The notes under the pieces were generated by a model. The model made no database searches. It was not told the DNA's origin and saw only the letters and a program-made list of their open reading frames with translations. From DATECU01 sp035286745 (GTDB taxonomy: Bacteria > Acidobacteriota > Vicinamibacteria > Fen-336), in NCBI GenBank assembly GCA_035286745.1, contig DATECU010000006.1, positions 1 through 12,820 of the forward strand: a DNA stretch of 12,820 nt, written 5' to 3'. Each line of letters starts with the position of its first letter. Position 1 is the stretch's first letter. This document shows, piece after piece, positions 5,991-12,693 of the stretch. Both the position numbers and the translations under genes were made by a program.

Positions 5991-8092
5991 GCGCTCCGGC
6001 GGTCTGCCCCGGCTGCGACGGCGAGCGAAGCGAGGTCTTCGAGGTCGAGGGGCTCGACTGCGGCAGCGAGGTCGCGGCCATCGAGAAGCACCTGCGCAGC
6101 CTCCCCGGGGTGTGCTCGGTGCGCGCTTCGGCCGCCACCGGTCAGGCCACGGTGGTGCACACGCTTGGCGAGGGGGTGGTCGAGCGGGCGTTTCAGAAGG
6201 CCGGCTTCCAGGCCAGGAAGGCCGCCAAACGCGGAGCCCCGGCCCCCGCGTCGTCCTGGGACGTGGTCGCCGCCGCGGCGCTGACCGGCGCGGGCTTCTT
6301 GAGCCTGCTGGCCTCCAGTCGCCTGGCCATCGCCTTCTTCCTTCCCGCCATCCTGGTGGGCGGGGCCAGGATCGCTCACAAGGGGCTGCGGCGGGCGGCG
6401 CAGGGCGTCCTGGACATGAACGCGCTCATGACGCTGGCGGTGGTGGGCGCGATGGTGATCGGCGAATGGGGCGAGGGAGCGGTCACCGTGGTCCTGTTCG
6501 CCCTGGCCCAGTTTCTGGAGTCGCGCAGCCTGGAGCGGGCCCGGCGCGCCATCACGTCCTTGCTGAAGCTGGCTCCCGAGGTGGCGGTGGTGGTGCGCGA
6601 GGGGACCGAGGCGGAGGTGCCCGCCGCGACCGTGGCCCGTGGCGAGACCATCGTGGTGGGCCCCGGGGCCCGCTTGCCGCTGGACGGGATGGTGCTGACG
6701 GGCGAGAGCGAGATCGACGAGTCGACGCTCACCGGCGAGTCGGAGCCGCGGTCGAAGCAACCGGGGGACGAAGTCCTCGCCGGCTGCATCAACGGCTCCG
6801 GCGTGCTGACGGTGCGGGTGACCCGAGCCGCCGCCGAGACCACGTTGGCTCGCATTCTGCGGCGGGTCGAGGAGGCCCAGGCCTCGCGGTCGCCCAGTCA
6901 GGGCTTCGTCGAGGCCTTCGCTCGCCTCTACACCCCCGCCGTGATCGCCTTCGCTGTCGTGATCGCGGTGGTTCCGCCCCTGCTGGGTTGGGGCGGCGCC
7001 TTCGAATGGCTGTACCGGGCCCTGGTGTTGCTGGTGGTGGCGTGCCCGTGCGCGCTGGTGATCTCGACCCCGGTCTCCATCGTCTCCGCCATCACCGCCG
7101 CTTCCCGCAAGGGGGTGCTGATCAAGGGCGGCGCTCACCTGGAGGCCATGGGGCACCTGAGAGCGGTGGCCTTCGACAAGACGGGGACCTTGACCCGGGG
7201 GGTTCCCCAAGTCACCGACGTGGTGGGCCTCTCCCGGCCCGCCGAGGAGGTGCTGGCCCTGGCGGCGGCGGTAGAGGCCCGGCTGGATCACCCGCTAGGC
7301 GTGGCGGTGACCGGTCTGGCCCGCCGGCGAGGAGTGGCCTTTGAAGCCGCCGCCGATGTCAGGAGCCTGCCGGGTCGAGGAGCCGAGGGTCGGGTCGGCG
7401 GTCGCCCGGTGCTGCTGGGCAGCCAGCGGCTGTTCGAGGAGCGCGGCCTGCTACCGGACGGCGCCAACGGGGACCTGACGCGGCTGGAGAGCGAGGCCAA
7501 GACCGCGGTGCTGGTGGGGCTTCCGGCGCAGGGCGAGGTGGCGGGGATCTTGGGGATTGCGGACGCTCCCCGATCGGAGGCGGAGGCCGCGGTGGCGGAC
7601 CTGCGGGCTCACGGGCTGGTGGTGACGCTGCTCACCGGAGACAACCGGCGCACCGCCGAGGCTGTCGCCAAACGAGTGGGTATCGTCGAGTGCCACGCCG
7701 AGCTGTTGCCGGAGGAGAAGGCGAGCCTGGTCCAGGACTTGAGGGCGCGCTGGGGCGGGGTGGCCATGGTGGGGGACGGCGTCAACGACGCCCCCGCCCT
7801 GGCCACGGCGTCGGTGGGGATAGCTATGGGCGAGCGCGGTTCCGATACCGCCCTGGAGACGGCGGACGTGGTTCTGGTGTCGGACGATCTGCGGCGGGTC
7901 GCTGACGCGGTGCGTCTGGGTCGCGCCACCCGGCGGGTGATCCGGGAGAACATCGGCTTCGCCCTGGCGGTGAAGGCGCTGGTGCTGGGGCTGGCGGTGG
8001 CCGGCTACGCCAGCCTGTGGGCCGCGGTAGCGGCCGACATGGGCGCTTCGCTGCTGGTGATCGCCAACGGGTTGCGGTTGCTGCGGAAGTAG
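5987..8092 (+). CDS. zntA: Zn(II)/Cd(II)/Pb(II)-exporting P1B-2-type ATPase
   Basis: This 701-residue inner-membrane pump exports divalent soft metals using ATP. Visible parts in order: a CPGC motif (7-10); a heavy-metal-associated domain around EGLDCGSEVAAIEKHL (21-36), where CGSE replaces the usual CxxC; membrane segments from about 92; the actuator-domain TGES (249-252); the transmembrane CPC motif (353-355, ACPCALVISTPV); the phosphorylated Asp397 in DKTGTLT; the nucleotide-binding-domain His435 in DHP; GDGVNDAP (597-604); and Lys663 plus Asp684 (DMGASLLVIANGLRLL) in the last two helices. CPC together with the late Lys and DxG is diagnostic of the ZntA/CadA group rather than copper pumps. 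ATG 5987 was chosen because it overlaps the repressor stop (ATGA) and leaves a normal N-terminus. The repressor's alpha-5 site suggests zinc as the main inducer. No terminator hairpin is evident after the stop. Confidence 0.94.
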   Translation: MSAPAVCPGCDGERSEVFEVEGLDCGSEVAAIEKHLRSLPGVCSVRASAATGQATVVHTLGEGVVERAFQKAGFQARKAAKRGAPAPASSWDVVAAAALTGAGFLSLLASSRLAIAFFLPAILVGGARIAHKGLRRAAQGVLDMNALMTLAVVGAMVIGEWGEGAVTVVLFALAQFLESRSLERARRAITSLLKLAPEVAVVVREGTEAEVPAATVARGETIVVGPGARLPLDGMVLTGESEIDESTLTGESEPRSKQPGDEVLAGCINGSGVLTVRVTRAAAETTLARILRRVEEAQASRSPSQGFVEAFARLYTPAVIAFAVVIAVVPPLLGWGGAFEWLYRALVLLVVACPCALVISTPVSIVSAITAASRKGVLIKGGAHLEAMGHLRAVAFDKTGTLTRGVPQVTDVVGLSRPAEEVLALAAAVEARLDHPLGVAVTGLARRRGVAFEAAADVRSLPGRGAEGRVGGRPVLLGSQRLFEERGLLPDGANGDLTRLESEAKTAVLVGLPAQGEVAGILGIADAPRSEAEAAVADLRAHGLVVTLLTGDNRRTAEAVAKRVGIVECHAELLPEEKASLVQDLRARWGGVAMVGDGVNDAPALATASVGIAMGERGSDTALETADVVLVSDDLRRVADAVRLGRATRRVIRENIGFALAVKALVLGLAVAGYASLWAAVAADMGASLLVIANGLRLLRK

Positions 8093-8139
8093 ATCGACAG
8101 CCGGCGCGTCTCTGGCCCCTTGTGCCGTGCTCGTATTCG

Positions 8140-9441
8140 TTATACGCGAACCGTTCCTTCGCGTCTCTGCGTCTCTGTGGTTGCGTTGTCCGTGCTGTTC
8201 CTTTGTGTCCCTGGTGTCTTTGTGGTGAACAGTGCGTAGGCCAGCACGGCAGTCAAGAGGGCGGGGAGCGTCCCTCCGATAGGCGCGGCCGCGAAATAGA
8301 CGAGCGTCCCCAGTCCCCAGGCCGCGGCGGCTCGCCAGGCGAGGTCGCGGCTGGCGCCAGCCGGGGCTTGGTACAGAGCGGGGACATCGACGCCTGGTCG
8401 CATCAGGAAGAAGCGGGCCAGCAGGATCCCGCCCGCGGGAACCAGCAGGCTGCCCAGGATCAGCATGAAGTCCGCATAACGATCAAGCCAGGTCCGAGAG
8501 AGCAAGGAGAGCAAAGCCCCCAAAGCGCCGATGGACCAGACGGAGAGCCTCTCGGAGGCGGCCGGGCGGAGGCTCTTGAAGGCCAGGGCCGAAAGGTAGA
8601 TGTTGACGAAGTTGGTGGTGAGGGTGGCGAGCGCCAGCAAGAGGGCACCGGAGGCGCCCAGGCCCAGGACCGACATCAGGGCCCCGGGGTCCGAGCTGCC
8701 GGCCGCCCGGGCGGCCAGCAGGCCCAGGGGCATGAACCAGAGGCTGCTCAGGCCGAGGCCCAGGAAGACGCCGAGCGCGCTCCGGCGTTCTCCCCGCGTG
8801 TAGCGTGAGTAGTCGGCGAACATGAGGATCCAGGAGACCTGGTAGCCCACCACCACGTCGAGACCGCGCAGCAGGCTCTGGCTGCCGTCGCCCTGGGCGG
8901 TGAAGACGGCCGGGGGAAGGCCCAGGCAGCGTGCGAGCAGCAGCAAGCCAACACCGGCCATCACCGGCACCGCCAGGCGATCGGCCCAGCCCACCGCCCT
9001 GGGGCCCAGGGCGACCACCAGGGTGGCCAAGAGGCCCAGGCCGACCGCCCAGGGCCGCTCCGCCGCCGGCCCGCCCCAGATTCGCGCGCAGGCGGAGGCG
9101 GCGATCACGTTGTTGAGGGCGATCCAGGCGAAGTTGGTCAGGTAGAGAAGGACCGCCAGGAACTGGGCCCCGCGAAGGCCGAGGGCGGCCCGGGCGAGGA
9201 TCACCGAGGGGGCGCCGAAGCGGGGCCCGAGCGGGGCCAGGGCCGCCACCAGCCCTGCGCCTAACAGGCTGCCGGTGCCGATCAGGACCAAGGCCGCGGT
9301 GGTGCTGAAAGCGGGGACCAGGCTGGCCCCGGTCACCAGCGTGGTGGCCACGATGTTGGCGCCGGCGTAGATCAGGAAGAGATCGATCCCGGACTGCGTG
9401 CGCTTCTCGGGAGGGACGGGGGCGATATCAGCGGCGTTCAT
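8140..9441 (-). CDS. NCS1-family nucleobase (cytosine/purine or HMP-like) permease
   Basis: This 433-residue protein has about 12 hydrophobic segments. Residues 1-405 look like an NCS1 symporter: an N-terminal FLIYAGANIVATTLVTGASL, then NFAWIALNNVIAASA, and the family-typical FADYSRYTR in the middle (usually 'aDysRy'). NCS1 proteins import cytosine, purines, allantoin, hydantoins or hydroxymethylpyrimidine; the substrate cannot be read from sequence here. It is the last gene of the minus-strand rpiB-deoC-permease unit, beginning 45 bases after deoC ends, so uptake of a nucleobase or nucleoside-related compound is a reasonable inference. The last 28 residues (406-433, including TTETQRREG) are translated from a dispersed repeat, not from a conserved family end. 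The original stop has probably been lost. It converges with the zntA gene; 47 bases separate the two stops. Confidence 0.85.
   Translation of the reverse strand: MNAADIAPVPPEKRTQSGIDLFLIYAGANIVATTLVTGASLVPAFSTTAALVLIGTGSLLGAGLVAALAPLGPRFGAPSVILARAALGLRGAQFLAVLLYLTNFAWIALNNVIAASACARIWGGPAAERPWAVGLGLLATLVVALGPRAVGWADRLAVPVMAGVGLLLLARCLGLPPAVFTAQGDGSQSLLRGLDVVVGYQVSWILMFADYSRYTRGERRSALGVFLGLGLSSLWFMPLGLLAARAAGSSDPGALMSVLGLGASGALLLALATLTTNFVNIYLSALAFKSLRPAASERLSVWSIGALGALLSLLSRTWLDRYADFMLILGSLLVPAGGILLARFFLMRPGVDVPALYQAPAGASRDLAWRAAAAWGLGTLVYFAAAPIGGTLPALLTAVLAYALFTTKTPGTQRNSTDNATTETQRREGTVRV
8154..8227. repeat. Dispersed-type spacer repeat, two related 30-bp units
   Basis: Two similar 30-base units occupy 8154-8183 and 8198-8227, 44 bases apart. 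Both start TTCCTT and end in TGTGGT(T)G, with CGTCTCTGCGTCTCTG or GTGTCCCTGGTGTCTTTG between. Read on the other strand they have the 'ACCACAGAGACGCAGAGACG' style of a spacer repeat I recall from many bacterial genomes; the dispersal cannot be checked here. The composition (CT-rich on the plus strand, lower GC) differs sharply from the surroundings. The right boundary coincides with residues 405-406 of the permease. Confidence 0.7.
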
Positions 9442-9486
9442 GGATCAAGCGGCGGACAACGCCACTGACCGTCCGTTCGAGACGGC

Positions 9487-10362
9487 CTAGTACCCCTGCG
9501 GTGCTGCGCTCGCGGCTTGGGGGGCGCCGCCCCGGCTCTCCTGGACGATCTTGACGCCCACGCTGGCGCCGATGCGGTCGGCACCTGCCTCCAGCATGGC
9601 CTGGGCCGACTTCAGGTCCTTGACGCCGCCGGCCGCCTTCACGCCCATCTCCGGGCCCACCACACGGCGCATCAGCGCCACGTCCTCGGCGGTGGCGCCG
9701 CCGGGACCGAAGCCGGTCGAGGTCTTCACGAACTCGGCGCCGGCGGCCTTGGACAACACGCACGCCTTCACCTTCTCGTCGTCGCTCAGCAGTGCCGCCT
9801 CGATGATCACCTTGACCAGGGCTCCGCCGGCGTGGCTCGCGTCCACCACCCCAGCGATGTCCTGTTCCACCAGCCGGTACTCGCCGGACTTGAGGGCGCC
9901 CACCGCGATCACCATGTCCACTTCGCAAGCACCCTCGGCCACCACCCTGGCGGCCTCGTAGGCCTTGACCTCGGGCAGGGTGGCACCGAGCGGAAAGCCG
10001 ACCACCGTGCAGACCGCGGTCTCCGAGCCACGCAGAAGCCGGGAGCACAAGGGCACCCACCCGGGGTTCACGCAGACGGTGGCGAAGCCGTGTTCCCGAG
10101 CCTCGGCGCACAGGGTCTCGATCTGCTGGCGGGTGGCCTCGGGCTTGAGCAGCGTGTGGTCGATCTTGCGGGCGATCTCCCGGGGGTAGATGTTGACCCC
10201 GGCCTTGAGGCCGAATCGTTCGGCGCCGTGGCTGAGCAGGCGCCCCATCCGATCCGGGCAGCAGCCGCCGTCGGCCGAGTGACAGGCGCAGGGGGCCTCC
10301 TCGGTCCGGAGCTGGGCCAGCACGGCCCGGACCACGGCGTCGATCAGTCGGGCTTCGTTCAC
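9487..10362 (-). CDS. deoC: Deoxyribose-phosphate aldolase with a microcompartment-like N-terminal extension
   Basis: This 291-residue class I aldolase splits 2-deoxyribose 5-phosphate into glyceraldehyde 3-phosphate and acetaldehyde. The core (about 58-272) contains KIDHTLLKPEAT, Asp149 in EVDMVIAVG, the Schiff-base Lys213 in FVKTSTGFG and Lys242 in GVKAAGGVKD, so all catalytic residues are present. Typical DeoC is about 220-260 residues. The extra N-terminus has an amphipathic helix (NEARLIDAVVRAVLAQL, 2-18) of the kind that targets enzymes to bacterial microcompartments, then a Cys-rich linker (C25, C27, C34, C35). The last 20 residues are an Ala/Pro/Gly-rich tail. The GTG start overlaps the rpiB stop as GTGA. 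An in-frame start further upstream would run inside rpiB and is rejected. Cargo status is inferred from the extension; the enzyme identity is firm. Confidence 0.93.
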   Translation of the reverse strand: MNEARLIDAVVRAVLAQLRTEEAPCACHSADGGCCPDRMGRLLSHGAERFGLKAGVNIYPREIARKIDHTLLKPEATRQQIETLCAEAREHGFATVCVNPGWVPLCSRLLRGSETAVCTVVGFPLGATLPEVKAYEAARVVAEGACEVDMVIAVGALKSGEYRLVEQDIAGVVDASHAGGALVKVIIEAALLSDDEKVKACVLSKAAGAEFVKTSTGFGPGGATAEDVALMRRVVGPEMGVKAAGGVKDLKSAQAMLEAGADRIGASVGVKIVQESRGGAPQAASAAPQGY

Positions 10363-10961
10363 TTGAGGTAGCTCTCCTCGATGGCCTTGATCTTGGACAC
10401 CCGCCGCCTGTGGCGCTCCTCGGTGCAGCGGGCGGAGAGGAAGGTCTCCACGATCTCCAGCAGCCGGGCTCCTTCCGCGAACTTGGCGCCCAGGGTGAGC
10501 ACGTTGGCGTCGTTGTGCTCGCGGGCGTTGCGGGCGGCGGCGCCGTCCACGCATAACGCGGCACGAATGCCGGGCACCTTGTTGGCGGCCATGGCGGAGC
10601 CGATGCCGGCGCCGTCCACCAGGATCCCCATCCGGGCCTCCCCCGCCCGCACCGCCTGGGCCACCGCCAGCGCGATGTCCGGGTAGTCCACGGGATCGGT
10701 GGAAAAGGTGCCCAGGTCTCGGAAGCGGTAGCCGAGGCGCGTCAGGTGGGCCTTCAGTTGCTCCTTCACCGGGAAACCGCCGTGATCGGCGCCCACCGCG
10801 ATCACCGCGCTCTGAGGATCGGCGGCTCCCTGGGTGATGCGCACGCCGCGGGTGGCCGCGACCTCGCGGGCCCAGGGGGTCACCACCGCGCCCACCGAGG
10901 TGGAGATCTCACCTCCCGGGGGAACGGCCTGCACGTCCTCGGCGGTGACCAAGTCCTTCAC
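10359..10961 (-). CDS. rpiB: RpiB/LacAB-family sugar-phosphate isomerase with an N-terminal extension
   Basis: This 200-residue protein has a RpiB/LacAB core (about 52-195) that interconverts ribose 5-phosphate and ribulose 5-phosphate or similar sugars. Visible motifs are VGADHGGF (57-63), DYPDIA (92-97), GILVDGAGIGSAMAANK (112-128), REHNDANVLTLG (147-158) and a basic C-terminus. In E. coli RpiB a Cys stands where Asp116 is here (CGTGIG versus DGAGIG), so the general base differs. RpiB is usually about 150 residues; the first 45 (VTAEDVQAVPPGG..., GAVVTPWAREVAATRGVRI) form an extra domain resembling N-terminal extensions I associate with microcompartment enzymes. GTG 10961 is chosen because it leaves this domain intact; longer versions would run into the divergent sulfatase-like gene. 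It is the first gene of the operon and overlaps deoC by GTGA. Confidence 0.88.
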   Translation of the reverse strand: MKDLVTAEDVQAVPPGGEISTSVGAVVTPWAREVAATRGVRITQGAADPQSAVIAVGADHGGFPVKEQLKAHLTRLGYRFRDLGTFSTDPVDYPDIALAVAQAVRAGEARMGILVDGAGIGSAMAANKVPGIRAALCVDGAAARNAREHNDANVLTLGAKFAEGARLLEIVETFLSARCTEERHRRRVSKIKAIEESYLK

Positions 10962-10989
10962 GGGTGGCGCGATGTTAGCATACGGCCCC
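10962..10989. promoter_or_regulatory. Very short divergent start region between rpiB and the sulfatase-like gene
   Basis: Only 10 bases (or 28 if the sulfatase-like gene starts at GTG 10990) separate two divergent starts. A small AT-rich pocket (GATGTTAGCATAC, 10971-10983) offers -10-like words on both strands: TAGCAT at 10976-10981 on plus, and TAACAT (10977-10972) or TATGCT (10983-10978) on minus. No good -35 or Shine-Dalgarno sequence is seen for either gene. Promoters are therefore within the neighbouring coding sequences, or the transcripts are leaderless. Confidence 0.3.
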
Positions 10990-12693
10990 GTGCGCAGGAC
11001 CTTGCTCGCGCTGGCCCTCCTGGTTCCCGCTTGCCGCGCGCCATCGCCGGCGCCCGGGGCCGGCGATCCGCCCTCGGTGCTGCTGGTCACCATCGACACC
11101 CTGCGCGCCGATCGCGTGGGCTGCTACGGCGACCTCGCTGCCCGCACGCCGGCCCTGGATGGGCTCGCCGCTCAGGGCACGCTCTTCGAATGGGCGTTCA
11201 CCCCCGCCCCCATCACCCTGCCCGCCCACACCTCGCTGATGACAGGATTGTTGCCTCCCGCTCACGGCGTGCGGGGCAACGGCGCCTTCGCCCTGGGGCC
11301 GGGACCCACCACTCTCGCTCACGCCCTCAAGGCCCGCGGCTACCAAACGGCCGGCTTCGTCGGGGGCTACCCACTGGCCCGGAGCTTCGGTCTGGACCGA
11401 GGCTTCGATCACTATGACGACACGCTGAACAAGGCCCCAGGTGTGCATTACGAGTTCGCCGAGCGCCGTGGCGACGCGGTGGTGGCCTCCGCCGGCGAGT
11501 GGCTGGCCACCCACCCGGGCCGGGTGTTCGTGTGGGTGCACCTCTTCGATCCCCACGCACCTTACGATCCTCCGGAGCCGTACCGGGGGACCGATCCCTA
11601 TCGAGGTGAGGTTGCCGCCGCCGACGGGGCTTTGGGCCGACTCCTCTCGAGGTGGGACGCGCGGCCGGGCCGGCCGCTGGTGGTGGCCACCGCGGACCAT
11701 GGTGAAGCGTTTGGCGAACACGGGGAGGAGAGCCACAGCCTGTTCGTCTACGACGTCACCCTTCGGGTGCCGCTGATCCTGCGCGGTGCCGGGATGGGCA
11801 GCGGCCGCCGGTTGGCCGATCCCGTCAGTCTGGTCGATGTGGCCGCCACTATCCTGGAGTTGGCGGGCGGGACGGGACCCGGTCTTCCCGGGTCGAGTCT
11901 GCTTCGCCGCCACAGCGCGGAGCCGATCTACGCCGAGACGCTGGCGCCCCGCCTCGACTTCGGCTGGAGCGACCTCAGGGCCTGGCGCGAGGGGCGCTTC
12001 AAGCTGATCCGGGCCCCCAGGACCGAGCTCTACGACGTGCAGGCGGACCCCGGGGAGATGCGCAACCTGGCCGCCGAACGCCCACAGGAGACCTCGCGCC
12101 TGACCTCGCGCCTGACGAGTGCGCTGGGTGTCCTGGGTGAGAAGGAAAGCGGGCAGGCGCTCGACGCCGAGGCCGCCGAGCGTTTGCGCGCGCTGGGCTA
12201 CCTGCAGGGTCCCGGAGGCCGCGGCTCGGGAGCGGATCCCAAGGACATGGTGGGGCTCGCTTCGCGGATCGCCGCCGCCGCCGGCCCCTTTCCCGACCCC
12301 GCAGCCGCCATCCGCACCTATCGCGAGCTGGTGGCCCTCGATCCGCCGAACCCGCTCCTGAACTTCCGGCTGGCCGACCTGCTGCTCAGGGCGGGCCAGG
12401 CCGCAGTCGCGCTGCCTCACTACCGCAAGGTGGTCGACGGTGCCCCCCGAACCGTGGAGGCCCACGTGGGCCTGGCCACCGCTCACGCGGAGTTGGGCCA
12501 ACTGAGGGAGGCCGAGGCCGTGCTGTTGGCGGCCCTGGCCCTGAAGCCCGCCGACGGTCAGGTGAACTTCAACCTGGGCGAGATCGCACGGGTGCGGCAG
12601 GATCGCGAGACCGCTCGTCGCTACTACAGCGCGGCCCTGAACGACCCCAAGACGCGGGATCGGGCGCGATCGCGAATCGAGGGCCTGCGATGA
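10972..12693 (+). CDS. Lipoprotein sulfatase-superfamily enzyme with C-terminal TPR repeats
   Basis: This 573-residue protein begins with a lipoprotein signal (LLALALLVPAC, lipidated Cys21), so it should be anchored in an outer compartment. Residues about 35-400 form an alkaline-phosphatase/sulfatase-like domain: VLLVTIDTLRAD with metal ligand Asp42, PITLPAHTSLMTG (80-92), FDPHAPYDPP, TADHGEAFGEHGEESH and FKLIRAP..ELYDVQADPGE. The place of the formylglycine motif C/S-x-P-x-R reads T82-L-P-A-H86, so this is not a classical formylglycine sulfatase; a Thr nucleophile, as in phosphoglycerol-transferase-like members, is possible. About three TPR units follow (roughly 440-560). ATG 10972 is used; GTG 10990 would give a shorter signal peptide more like that of the next gene. 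The stop overlaps the next start as ATGA. The substrate is unknown. Confidence 0.88.
   Translation: MLAYGPVRRTLLALALLVPACRAPSPAPGAGDPPSVLLVTIDTLRADRVGCYGDLAARTPALDGLAAQGTLFEWAFTPAPITLPAHTSLMTGLLPPAHGVRGNGAFALGPGPTTLAHALKARGYQTAGFVGGYPLARSFGLDRGFDHYDDTLNKAPGVHYEFAERRGDAVVASAGEWLATHPGRVFVWVHLFDPHAPYDPPEPYRGTDPYRGEVAAADGALGRLLSRWDARPGRPLVVATADHGEAFGEHGEESHSLFVYDVTLRVPLILRGAGMGSGRRLADPVSLVDVAATILELAGGTGPGLPGSSLLRRHSAEPIYAETLAPRLDFGWSDLRAWREGRFKLIRAPRTELYDVQADPGEMRNLAAERPQETSRLTSRLTSALGVLGEKESGQALDAEAAERLRALGYLQGPGGRGSGADPKDMVGLASRIAAAAGPFPDPAAAIRTYRELVALDPPNPLLNFRLADLLLRAGQAAVALPHYRKVVDGAPRTVEAHVGLATAHAELGQLREAEAVLLAALALKPADGQVNFNLGEIARVRQDRETARRYYSAALNDPKTRDRARSRIEGLR
12091..12114 (+). repeat. 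Perfect 12-bp in-frame tandem duplication
   Basis: ACCTCGCGCCTG occurs twice in direct succession (12091-12102 and 12103-12114), giving the peptide TSRLTSRL between the sulfatase-like and TPR parts. It is a small slippage-type duplication with no effect on frame. Confidence 0.9.

Noticed and set aside
5894..7344. Long open frames on both strands inside the zinc ATPase gene
   Set aside because: They are GC-driven shadows. They have Arg/Gly/His-rich composition and no recognisable domain, while the zntA frame carries all family motifs.
8132..8146. CGTAT...ATACG hairpin at the zntA/permease convergence
   Set aside because: A 5-bp stem with A/T pairs, no U-tract, and it overlaps the permease stop. 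Too weak for a bidirectional terminator.
9469..9485. CCGTC...GACGG hairpin between deoC and the permease
   Set aside because: Only 5-bp arms with a 7-base loop and no U-tract; not enough for a terminator or attenuator call.
9428..10564. A 378-codon minus-strand frame over deoC
   Set aside because: Arg/Pro/Gly-rich with no motifs. The deoC frame has a complete catalytic set.
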